A stretch of DNA of 64,000 nt, taken from the NCBI GenBank assembly GCA_950106755.1, contig OX467089.1, forward strand, positions 3,288,501 through 3,352,500. Reading direction: 5' to 3'. Of the stretch, positions 11,655 to 22,915 are shown one piece after another. Numbering within the stretch: position 1 is the first letter of the stretch; every line of letters starts with the position of its first letter. The stretch comes from Climacium dendroides (Eukaryota; Streptophyta; Bryopsida; Hypnales; Climaciaceae). Made by a program: the position numbers and the translations under genes. A model generated the notes under the pieces. It ran no database searches. It had not been told where the DNA came from and saw nothing but the letters and a program-made list of their open reading frames with translations.

Positions 11655-12175
11655 CTACCTCTTTCCCAAAATGATTTTCATGTTGAACAAAATGTTCCAA
11701 ATTAAGGCTAAAAATAACATTTAAAAAATCAATTTTGCATTATAAATAGAGTTTGGTGCACTCCTAGCATTTTAGAAACCTTTGAGTTTTAGAGCCCTTT
11801 TCAAAGTGTAGTTTTGAAAAATTGAAAAGTAGAATTTTTAGACATTTTTAAAGAGCATCATTGGTCAATTAATTGTTGAGTGTGAGGTTGTCATTTTGTA
11901 GGCATTTAGTGCATGCCCAAGACCATGTGTGGCTCTTTGTTCTGCTTTCTAGAACTTCATTTCCTTCAATTGGACAATATTCAAAGAAAAGCAATGAATA
12001 GTATTGATTGACAACTTTAGTCATTTCAATTATCTTTTTGGTGATGATTGCATGGATGGAGGGGGAATCATTACTTAGAGTTGTTTTATTGATTCCAAAA
12101 AGCAATCCAAATCCAATCTCACCAATTTGTAACGTCACAAAGTGCAATAGGAAGATCATTTGGGGACGGAGGGAG
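11655..12175. mobile_element. Stowaway-type MITE, family A, second copy
   Basis: Ends start CTACCTCTTTCCCAAAATGA on the left and CTCCCTCCGTCCCCAAATGA on the right in reverse, each flanked by TA. The left part matches the inverted right part of the 4883-5534 element, including an AAATTAAGGCTAAAAATAAC-like block and a GTGCACTCCTA block. The 96-codon minus-strand frame inside it (11869-12159) has no recognisable transposase motif and is not called as a gene. Confidence 0.8.
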
Positions 12176-12281
12176 TATTTTCTATAATTAATCTTATTTG
12201 TAATCGTGAAGACAATACTTCTACATCATTGAACTAAAGTTGCAAATGTACCTTAGTTCATATAAAAGTAAAGCATTTTAA

Positions 12282-13043
12282 CCCCTCAAGGCCCAAGGTT
12301 TAAAAACATCATTGCTTTTTAAAGTGTTGTAGTCCAAAATGTCACTCAAATATAGGAATCTCAACCATATAGTCTTATACAAATTATAGATGATATGAAT
12401 CAAATTTGGAGTCATTTAACCACATAGATTGCAAGAATATAATGTTTTAGTGAAGAAAAAGGATTTTGAAATTTTTCTATCAACACATTTGGAGGTGAAA
12501 TTTTATTTCTAAACCTACTCAAGTGGAAAAACTTTAAATTGTAAAGTGCTTCAAAACCAACCTACAAACACATTGGTGAAAGAAAATATCATTCACTTGA
12601 CTCATTGTGTTTGCATTATGGCTTTGAAATGTCAAAAAATAGCAAGAAAAGTCGCAAAAAGCACATCTAAAGTTGAACCTCATACTAAAATGCTTTTGAG
12701 TCACTCATAACTTCTTGGATTGATATGAAAATTTAGCCATACAAACTAGACTAATATGCGCAACTTTTCAAAAAACACTTATTGGAAACAGACTCTAAAT
12801 TTTATGAAGAAACAAGCCACCGAAGTTCGTTGTAATCCAAAAATGTCATAATTTTGAACTTTGAATTGCTCCCAAACATTCAAAACACCTTGGATTGATT
12901 TGAAAATTTTACCACAAACTAGAAGAACGCAAATTTTCCAACAAGTTCTATTGGATTAAGTCATTGGATGCAAAAGTTACAACACTTTGAATTGAACTTC
13001 CAAACTATGTGAGGACACTATGGTCCCCTTGGGCGGTAAGGGA
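12282..13043. mobile_element. TTAA-flanked element, subfamily B
   Basis: TTAA occurs at both borders (12278-12281 and 13044-13047). Terminal inverted repeats are CCCCTCAAGGCCCAAGG on the left and CCCTTACCGCCCAAGG on the right in reverse, similar to the CCCCTAAAG ends of the other TTAA elements. Length is about 0.76 kb with no coding capacity. Internal sequence differs from the 28962 subfamily. Confidence 0.55.
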
Positions 13044-13047
13044 TTAA

Positions 13048-14627
13048 CCCTTAAACATTGAAGCAAACATTTTATGATTGATGGATGACAAGAGAATCTT
13101 TTAGTATAGGATAGAAGTGCAACTATTCATCCTCAAAATTTTGTGTGAAAAGAGATCTTCTACAAGACTTTGACTTTTAATAAATGCTTTTGGATTTTTT
13201 TAGACCAATGATTTCTACTGTATCAAAATGGATGATTTCCATGGTCACCAATCCATTTTTCAAGGACTAAGCACATTTGATCTTCAAATCTAACCCTCGA
13301 ATACCATCAACACCATTTTGTGGTGCTTGAATGACAATCCAATGAGCTATAAAGCTATTGGAAGCATTTTTTAATCCCCTTTTTTCTTAATTGACCTTTC
13401 ATGTTAGCTTATGAAGAGTATCCAATTGAATTTGTATTCCCATTAATATTTCTCTTCATGTAAAACGGAAGTTTCTAAAAAAGATGGATCACAAAATATG
13501 CTATTTTAGTGTATTATGGAAAGTCATTGCTGCTTGATTTAAATCTGAAATTTCTTCACAAAAATGATGTTTTTTGAATTTGAGACCTATTAGTTTCTAC
13601 TCCTATTAGAATTCTGAAAAAATTAATATTGCATATTTTATTACAACTTGGACTTTGGATGTATTTTCAATGTCTATTGAATTCTAATTATAGATTGACA
13701 TGGATATTTGTCATTGTAGTATAACACATGGTGAAATTTTCAGATTTTTTGAAATATTTTTCTATTTGACGTGAATTTTCTTTATTTTTTCCTCAAAAAT
13801 TCTAAAAACATCAATTTTCCATGAAAAAATGTAATTTTTTAAAGTGAGGAACACATGTATTTAGTTGCAAAATGGCAGCAAAGTGGTTGGTAGTGAGGCT
13901 TGAAATCAGTGGTCACGGGTCTGTCATTTAAGACAACCCTTCAAATTACATATCCATTCCCAAACCATAAAATACACATTCACAGACAGCACACACGCAA
14001 GCTGAACAAGATGAATAAAATGATTGGTCACCGAAGAAACGCCCAGATGGGGAAAAAGGCAGAGAATATATTTCACAAGAAAAGTATCTGTCAATGATAC
14101 ATGGGTGGTATGACAAAGTAGTGTAAGCAATTAAGTGCATTGACACACGATCAATGCCATGCTACTTCAAAAAGCCACCATTCAGGCTTTTCAGCACATG
14201 TAAGTTAAAGGCCTGAATCCAGGCATCAAATATGACTTCAGCATCTTCAATGCTGTTTTCACCTCAATGAATGTGTTAAGCAGGTACTACATACATATCA
14301 GGACTGTACACCAACATGGTGATCAGTTCCTAACAAAAAGAATTATGTGTCATGGTTTGCAATGTGGAGAAAATTGACAAACTTGATAGTGTGGGACTTC
14401 ACCTTGTAAAATTGAACCTGCCTGCAGGACATCCCAGATTCCATGTTGGTACAAGGTCCAATGGAGCACTTCCATGTGGGAAGGAAAATTGTAAGCAGAT
14501 CAGAATCTTGCCTACCTCATGCACTACGCTGAGTTAAAGCTCTTGATAGCGATCATATGTACACCAGAGTGCCTCCAGAGCTTCAACCCTCATCCAGTGA
14601 GTTGGCACATCACTGCGTTTTCAAAAA
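13048..14627. other. AT-rich intergenic DNA and cereblon 3' flank
   Basis: The part nearest 14627 is likely the 3' UTR of the minus-strand cereblon gene. Short frames near 13.9-14.1 kb are not recognisable. No repeat ends were identified. Confidence 0.4.
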
Positions 14628-17600
14628 TTATGAACTGTTCTCAGCCAGCTGCGACCTTCGAATTCCCCAGAATGCCTTCGGCCTACTCTCCTTGTCGACA
14701 GCTGTGAAGCGCCACCCCATGTGAGCTGTACACTCTGAACACTGTGCCAGAACCCATGCATATCTGCAAAACGTAACCACCCATATTTCGTCAAACTACA
14801 GCCAAAATATGAAATGAAACAGAACGGCAAATTTCATGATTTCCTAAATTGTAACCTGCATGATCTCAGTAATTTTCAAGCAATTTGATCAGATCATCTA
14901 TATCACAGGGTCAATCATGCCAACATTAAGTAGAAGTTGAAATTAGAGTCAATTTGGCGTCGAATTAACATCAACTTCATATCAATCTGCCTGGTTATAC
15001 TTGGGATAAAGAGAAAAACGAGGGATAACTGACCCTGGGAACCAGCTGTTCGCAGTCTGAGGTTGCCCATCCAGCATAAGCCCTCGAGCCCTGGCGAGGG
15101 TGAGAGTCTCATGCACGTATCCATGAGCATTCACATAGGCACTAATGGGACCATCTGCTGACATTACCAGCATGTCGCTTCGCCTTGCAATCGAAGCCTG
15201 CAAGAAACAACCAGGAGATTAATCCTTTCATTCAGTGTTGAGTATCACTCTTCAAAGAATGAACTTTGTTTACTGATGACCAATGAGGTAGATATGAAAA
15301 CTCAGAACATTAACTTCACTATGCAAGTTATGGCGATGTGAGCATACCATGCAGCATTTACAGCGGAGTTGATCCATAGATTCCAACAATTCAATCTCAC
15401 GACGAAGTCTATGCACAGTTCCATCCACTTCAAGGAGCTCCTGACGAGTAGAATCTTGTAAAGGCATGTTGCTAGCAATGTAATATGAAAGTTGAGTGGG
15501 TGTCTGCACCATAGCCTCCATCCGGGGAAGCTCAGCCATCTGCCTCAGCATATCTGCTCCACAAGGCAAAGTTAAAAATCTAAAGCTCAAATAATCAGGA
15601 CAATCGAGCAGCATGCAAGCTTATCTGGATTGCTACTCTTAATCCCTAATGGACCAAGGAATCATAGTGTGAACTGTTCGAGTGAGGTCACATTTTATAC
15701 CAAAATCGATGGAGAATATTGCATGTGTTGGTCACAAAATTTCATTAAATAAACAAAGAAAGTTTCTACGCAAACTACTAAAACTGCTTTAAAACTAATG
15801 TGGTCTTCTTAATCCTTCAGGGGCAGGTTTCACTGACGGTAATAATTTGAGTCGCTTGATTCGACACTTCCATTACACCAAAATTATGAAATGCAAAAAC
15901 TGGGTATCCGCAGCAGATTAACAAAAAGTGTTTCCTGCACTTGCTCTATCATGAATGGTATACTTGGATTGCAAGAGGTTACCTGCAGCTCGCCTTGCCA
16001 AGTCGTAAGCATCAAATTGTCGATACACCCAATGAGGCCAGGCAGTGCACTGAGCCCTGAATTTCCATTTCCCTGCATCAGACGCCCAAGCTTTACAGGC
16101 AGCACCCCATCCCCCTTCCCGAGGTCTCTTCACACCTGAAACATGTCCTCCGGAAGATTCGCCACTGTACATAGGCCGGTCAACATGCGTAGGAACTTCA
16201 TAAGCATCATCTGCAGCACTACCACCACCCCTGTAACTTCCTACTGCAAGATACGTCGTCTCTTCAGCCCGCCTTCGAACTCTTCTATTCCGCCAATATC
16301 CAGGCCTTTCCTCCTCTTCACTGCTTTCATCTTCGCCTATACCCCTTTCTAAAACTCGCAGCAGGTCATCATTCTCAGTGGCGAATTGAGTATCTTCCGG
16401 TGCAGAGTCTGAGTCATCAAAAGCATCAATATCACTCCCAGCTTGAAGGGTTGCTTCATCGTCGCTGAGCTCGTAAGGGAGAGGAGAAGTGGCAGCAACG
16501 CGTGGCACTTTCCCACTCTGGAAAGACGGTACTGACGCTAGACGCGAAAATGCATCCCTCGGAATGTGGACAGGAGATTCTTCCTCAATGATCTGAACTT
16601 GAGCGAACAGCTGCAGAAGACCAAAAATTAACAGATTAGGAAGTTTAAACTGATGAGCTTCAGCAATCCATAATAGGTCACAAGAGAAAACACGATAAGG
16701 TAGAGTATAAGAAAGTCGGAAGGGGCCTGGTCTCATCTCCTATGCTAAAACCTTGCTACCACGAACAACTCATTCATTCAAACGCTTGGTTATGAACTTA
16801 TTCCCAAAAGGTGTAAGCATGCCTTGATAGGAGAGAACCGCTTTCTTTCAAAGAAACATGATACACATGTAAGTCCTCCTATGCTACAACAAATTTCAGT
16901 TCACTCTTGAGCAAAACAATCAGCAGCAAGTGAACTCCAAACTTACCGCTCCATCGGCTTCTGTCCAGGCCTTGCAAATGCGAAAGCGCTGCCGACCTTT
17001 GGTCACGACGTTCACAGAGCCATCCGTGAGGTGCCGCAGCTGGCGGATCTGGAATATGAATCATTAACAATTGACCTATTTGTTAGAAGCAGCACTTCGG
17101 CGTCGAGGGAGGAACACGATCACGAAAATTGAAAGCGAAATAGCTTGAGCAATGATCGTGATCCTAACCTCGGCAGTAGTGCCGACAGAAGCTACTGTGA
17201 CTTGTCCATCCTGAGGCCTAGCTCGAACATGAATCACACCCAGTGTATTTGGGGCATCCTCGCTCTTAATTGCTCGCTCAACTGCAGCTTTGAACCTCGC
17301 CTGCAACACTCGCAGTGGCAGCGTGTCTTCAGGAAATAGCACAATACCTGCAACCACCTGAGCTTAGAACAAAGCCCTAATAAAAATCCCACGAGATCAG
17401 CAGCAATGCTCAAAGCTAGAAACCCAAGCAGGCACCAGTCTTACCTTCTAAGTAAAACATGGGCAGCGTCAGAAATGCACCACCGTCGGCATAAGAGCGA
17501 CTGCTAGCTACGTCTTCAACCTCTGCAACCAAACAAGATGTAAGGTCGACATCCATCCGCTTTCACATCGGTCTCTTCTGAAGAGAAATGACTCAAATAA

Positions 17601-18195
17601 TCGCACGACTCTGCAGAATAAACGAGTTCATGGATACAAGATTGGGTTGACACTCGATTCAAATCCACCAGAGCCAAAATATCACAACATACCGCCCAAG
17701 TAGGTGTGCATGGAAGCAATATTTGTGTCGAATGTGAAACCGTCATGAGAGCCGACACCTTCGTCTCCCTCATCACCTCCGCCATCCATGCTGGACCAGA
17801 AAACAACCAGCAGTAGGAGAATCAACTGACGTTCAAACCAAAACCGTGAGGAACCAGTCGAGCACCCGCAGTGACAATAGAAAAATTAACAAAACTCTGT
17901 TTGAATTCCAAAGCAAAATATTATGAAGAAAGCACTACCTGGCATCGTCATCACTCAAAATGCCGTCCACTGCATCTATGTCTTCTGCCGCTTGCATGTG
18001 CTCCGCTTGGAATTGTCCCGCTTGCATCCGCCGCAGTTGCATTCGCGAGTACTCGAGCTCCCGAAGGATTCGTAGCAGCTGCAGACGTTCACTGCTAGAC
18101 GCCTCTCCACCATCTAAATCTTCTGCCAGGCTCTGAAGGTCCACCACCTCGCCCACATCCGCCCCTTCTGAGCCTCCGCTGTAGCCCATGTCCAT
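14628..18195 (-). CDS. CRBN: Cereblon homologue (LON N-terminal plus CULT domain), nine exons
   Basis: Exons (minus strand): 18195-17939, 17790-17693, 17522-17445, 17347-17169, 17048-16947, 16610-15983, 15553-15348, 15197-15034 and 14763-14628. All introns are GT-AG and phases agree, giving 615 residues. After an acidic N-terminus, a LON substrate-binding-like domain starts at about residue 139 (LPMFYLEGIVLFPEDTLPLR). It is interrupted by an acidic, then Arg-rich low-complexity insert (about 286-400). The C-terminal CULT domain has zinc pairs C512/C515 and C579/C582 and tryptophans W568, W574 and W588, with the 6- and 14-residue spacing of human W380/W386/W400. Known function of the family: substrate receptor of CUL4-DDB1 ubiquitin ligases that recognises C-terminal cyclic imides through the Trp cage; inferred here. 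Human H378 aligns with N566. The first ATG in the frame was taken as start. Confidence 0.95.
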
Positions 18196-21100
18196 GTCGA
18201 AAGCACGGAAACACGGAAACACGGAAACTCAATCAAGCCCTCCCAGTCCCTTCTTAACTGCTGGCCCTTCACCCTCGTCTACTATCCCCTACACTACTCA
18301 TCTACACCCTACCCCTCAATCCATCGCTCGGCTTTGGCCCAGGCAGAGTAGTCGGTGCAAAAGCTTCAACTGCCTCAGGAAAGTAAACACCTCGCCTTGG
18401 TTGTCAGTCACTGTTGAGAAAACACACTGTGTGGCAATAGCAAACAGCTTCCGGTTAGACAGCACCCAAAAATATTAGTTTCACAACTACGAGAAGCCAA
18501 CAGAAAAAATAAAATTGGGGACATGAGCTTCCACCATTCCAGCCGGAAAACGAACACTTTCTTGCACACGATCCTTGATCTGACCCGTCTGAGAACTGCT
18601 CACACGTAGTACCCAAGCACGTCACCCAAGGACATACAGTGTCACTGCTGATGACACTTCTGATGTCAGAGTAACGCCAATAGGGTTGGACAAAAAAAGA
18701 AGCACCAAACCTAACATCCTCACTCCAACTCTTACCCTCGGAAGCCACTAGTGCTGGACGGTTGGCTTCCCGCCTCCATCGAAGAAATCTAACTACCCCA
18801 TGAATTGATAAAACTCATTCTATCCATGCACACCCCTGAAGCCTTCTGCGGACTTGGTGCGCTCAAAACTTCAAGCGTTTTTTACTTCATTCCTGTGAGC
18901 ACCCTACATCGTATGAATTCATTCTTACAACTAAGGAGACACACAGTGTACGTTCTATGAACGGCATGCACCATAAGACAAGTACATTTCACAGAGTGAT
19001 GTCCCCAGTCCACACCAGCACTTACCCCGTAAAATCAAGCTCCGTTCAGAATGCTAAAGAAATGCTTTCCGAAAGGCTACGAACTGTGATGTCATTCGGG
19101 GAAACCCCCAGATCAAAAACATCAGAGGATCACACTGAGTGAGTAAGCTCATACGGGGATCCCAATCTATCTCTACATTACGCACTTCGGAACTCCATGA
19201 TATGTGCCAGGGTTTCCCAGTCTCCTCTATCGCCAGCTAGCGAGTCCACTAGCGAATACGCTTCGTTTTCACTTCTCTTTCATTCCATAGCCTTCGTTCC
19301 ATTCCAATTTCGCCAAAACCAAGGGAATGGTGGTTTCTACTCACAGGCTAATTTCCAGAGAACCCACACACGACAAGCAGCGCAAACATCCAAAGAGCGC
19401 TTGAAAAAATCAAACGAAGAACCCCAATTCCAGTCTAGACTGTCCGGCTCCTACCCAACCCATGGACCCCGAAACTCCTGAACTCCCACTCCGAAGCGCT
19501 AAACCAAGCCAGTCAGCCAGCCAGCCCGCCTTATCATACCTTTCTTCACCGTCCTCGACATGAGCCTCCGCTTCCCAATACTTGTCCTTCCTTCCTTCCC
19601 CTTCGCCGAGGGATCCCGTCACCACCCCATGATGCCCCCAGCTTGAAGGCACCCCTGCCAGCCCTGACTGACTGCACACAAGTCAATGGAACCCTCGCCA
19701 GCCCGCCACCACTCAGCAGGAGGAGCTGAACTAGGTCACGCAAAAGGTCGCCAACAATGACTCCCTCTCCGCTCAAGCTCACCCCCAACCCACCCACCAA
19801 CCCACCTCGGCACCAAATTATCGCCTCCTCCCAATTCGTCGCACTCCCTTTCAAGCGGAACTCCGCCAGCCCAATCTCTTTCGACTTGACTTCCTCCGTC
19901 CTTTCTGAAAAGTACCCCCTTGCTAATTACAGCATGCCAAAGAAAAGCCTATCGCGGTACAAGAGGTGAGCAGCCCGCCCGCCCCACTGATGACCAACCA
20001 ACGCGCGCTGCCAGTGGGCCATACACACAACCACGGAACCCACCCCTCTCTCCCAAAGGCCCTCAGCCCCTTCCGAAAGACATGCAGCAGCAGCAGCTGT
20101 GGACTTGCGAGAAGATGGATGATTCACCCGAACATGGGCGCATTCAACCCTGACAAACAACGAGGCCCTGGAGGAAGAAGAGCACGCCAATTCCACCCAA
20201 ATCGGAGTAAAAAATCGGAGGACTGAGTAGCACTCACGCGGCCACGCACCCGCGCTAATCACCACAGAAAGAGAACACGGAGGAAATGGAGGAAAAAGGA
20301 CTCGAGGGACTGAAGTAAAAAACTGAGGAATGTGCCTGCCTGGGAGGAGGCGAGGGAAGCTTCAAGGGAAGCCAAGTTAATTATGTGGAACAATGGCGAT
20401 GGCGATAGCCCTACTCCTACTCCTGCTCTTGCTTGATGAGGCTCCTCTTCTGTTGCGGGACTTCTTCACCGACCATACTGACAATGCACCAAAAAGCGGC
20501 CCTCGGAAAACGGAGGCGAAGGCACTGGCCCGGCTCTTGCTGGGACGCCGCCGGCGAATTCCCGGTCGCCGTCTGACACCCGCAGCAATTCGGAAAAATA
20601 AAAACAGAAATCCCACAAATCCCACAAAATCCCAGAAAAATGACAGAATATAAGCGAAAACCCCGAAAATCTCTAAATTCTCAGCAACCCAACCCGCCCG
20701 GCCCCAGGAAGTGGACTGAGAAATGCGAGAACTCCCTTCCTTCCTTTCTTTCTTTCTCTCTCCCCACTTCTTCCCGCTGTTGCGTGCGAGCAAGGCCCGC
20801 CCATGTGAGCTGCCTGCGAAGGGAAGGTGAACCTGCCTACTCCCCGCTTCCTTGCCATGCCGCCCCCCTGTGTTCCCAGGGGACATCCCCGTAGGAAAAT
20901 GTACCGCCCAAGGACATGAGGGTGGCACGTGCCTCCATGGTTGGTGTTTTTTCTTCCCTGATTTGTCGATTTTCTCTTTCATTCTTTGCGAAGTGGTGCC
21001 ATTGATTACTTGCAAAAGGAAGCCACTCAGGCCTTACCTTCATTTGGGCGACAACATGTAGTAGGCTTAATTAATAGAAGTAGAAGTTACAGGACTCTGC

Positions 21101-22509
21101 AGTACAGTAACTCAGTTGGGTTCCCTTCCAACTAGGCTAAGTGAAAGCCGACTCTAATTATTAATAAGGTCCATAATAACTCCTTCTTCATCTTCTTCTT
21201 CTTCTTACTATACTGTGGGGGAGCCCTGCCCGTGCCCCTGTGCCCCTGCCTGCCCCGCCCCCCTCTTCTCCACCAGGGTGGGGGACTCGTGTTTTTTACT
21301 GTGCGTTTCCAATGTTGGAGGCAGGCGTATGGGTGCGTGCCACGAGTGTCTGTGGGGAGATCGCGTTGAAGTGGCCAGGAGGGAGGGCCAATGGGAGTGG
21401 GTTCTGTTCCTGGGCAGTTGCGTTTCTCTTTTTTTAGGCCAACGGAACGGAGGATTGCGTTGCAACGTAAAACCTGCATCCGTGCCTGTTGTCCAATCTA
21501 ATCTGAAAAGGAAACTGAATGCCGCTGGAAATACTACGAATCATCCTTCTCCTTCATTACGAATCATCGAGCAAATCCGGGGACGGACGGACGGACGGAC
21601 GAAACTACAGTTGGGGGTCAGCATGGGAAAACGGAAGGAGATCATTGGATGGTTGATTTGCTTTGCAGCTTCCAATGGCTCAGTCCACACTCCACAACGC
21701 AACGCAACGCAAGGCAAGGCAAGGGGATTCCCCCACGCGCTGGGAATCACGCAGGCCGCGGGGACCCAAAAAGGAAAAGGAAAAAAAGGAGGGGAATCAA
21801 AGGTGGGTGGGGAAAGGAAGAACAGTGGAGTTGGGGGGAGGAAGGGTTAGGGGAGTAATACATGGGGAATGGGCAAAGGTAGGGACACGTGTCACTCAGT
21901 GGTGAGATGCTCGTATCAAAGTACATCTCCTAAATCAATATGTATGTATTCTTGAAGAGATGGGTTTAGAACATTGGCCTGGAAAAAAAAATTAGTTTTA
22001 ATAACTTTTATATACAAGACCCAAATGGTGCATTTCTTGGTGCATTGAAATCTCTTATTACTAGCCAATGATAAAAATATTTTAAAATTTGGATTTTAAT
22101 AATAATAGAAATTAGCCATAGTAGAGAAAGTGGCATTTTGGAGTGTCTCTATTTCAGACAGGGTTCATCAATTCATAATGAGGTTGTTCCACTAAATACT
22201 CCTTTTTTTCTACTAAGGTTTGGTTCCTTGGTTTTAGGATGTATTTGGTTTTGCGTGGTGGAACAATGTAATATTGTTTTTTTTAAATGGAATGATTTGC
22301 AAATTATTCTCCAACTTTGAATGAATGAAATTGTTTTCAAAGGGGTTGTATTGAAAAACAACAAAGACTACAAGTGTTGTGACAACTCCATGCTTCCGGG
22401 CATGCCAAACCATTTGCAAGGGGAGTGTAGCATGCCATGGTAAAGATGCTTTGAGTGAGCATGAGTGGAAGCACAATAAAGTGACTCCACTTCCATTTCC
22501 ATTCACAAA
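18196..22509. other. GC-rich, pyrimidine-rich cereblon upstream region, no gene called
   Basis: Includes the cereblon leader, with a short GGAAACAC tandem at about 18207-18230 just upstream of the start codon. From 19.2 to 21.9 kb base composition rises sharply above the AT-rich surroundings, with CCTTCC/GGAAGG-type low complexity and an ACGG run at about 21581-21601. Overlapping frames on both strands up to 212 codons (20377-21015 minus, 21215-21850 plus) are Ser/Arg/Gly/Pro-rich and match nothing recognisable. After 22.0 kb the DNA is AT-rich again. Confidence 0.4.
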
Positions 22510-22915
22510 GTCTAAACAACCATATGACAATAGGATAGACCAACCCAATTCCGTCCATTCAAACATCCAAATCGACCCCAAAAAATCTGAATCAACCTTC
22601 AATATTGTGATAAAATCAATGAATTAATGCCCAAGTGGGACACATGTCAATCTTTGATTGGTGGGAATTGAAATTCCAATAGATACATGGAAAGGCATTT
22701 TGAGAGTGTTTATAATTCCACTCTTAGGGTGGTTTTGTAATTTCAGGGCAAACTACTTCAAAAATTCACAAAAATTACAATTTTAATTGAAAAATTATAA
22801 TTCCACTTGGGTTTGATTTATAAAACAAGTGTAGAGATTTGGAAAAAATGTGCCCCTCTTGAAATGGTCTCTAAGATATTCAATTCTAAATCAAGGTGGT
22901 AATAGGCTTATCTAC
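22510..22915 (+). repeat. Dispersed repeat R1, copy 1
   Basis: Homologous in the same orientation to 27235-27630. Shared blocks include an ATAAAATCAATGAATTAATG-like start, a TTCAAAAATT-ACAAAAATTA block, a CCCCTCTTGAAAT block and the end AATAGGCTTATCTAC. Divergence is substantial. No terminal repeats or coding capacity were seen. Confidence 0.65.

Noticed and set aside
11869..12159. 96-codon frame inside the second family A MITE, considered as a mariner transposase remnant
   Set aside because: No D-D-D/E or helix-turn-helix signature is visible.
20377..21015. 212-codon minus-strand reading frame in the GC-rich block upstream of cereblon
   Set aside because: Composition is Arg/Ser/Gly-rich, other frames of similar length overlap on both strands, no domain is recognisable and there are low-complexity stretches.
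21215..21850. 211-codon plus-strand frame
   Set aside because: It overlaps equally long antisense frames in simple GC-rich sequence, with no domain or splice evidence.
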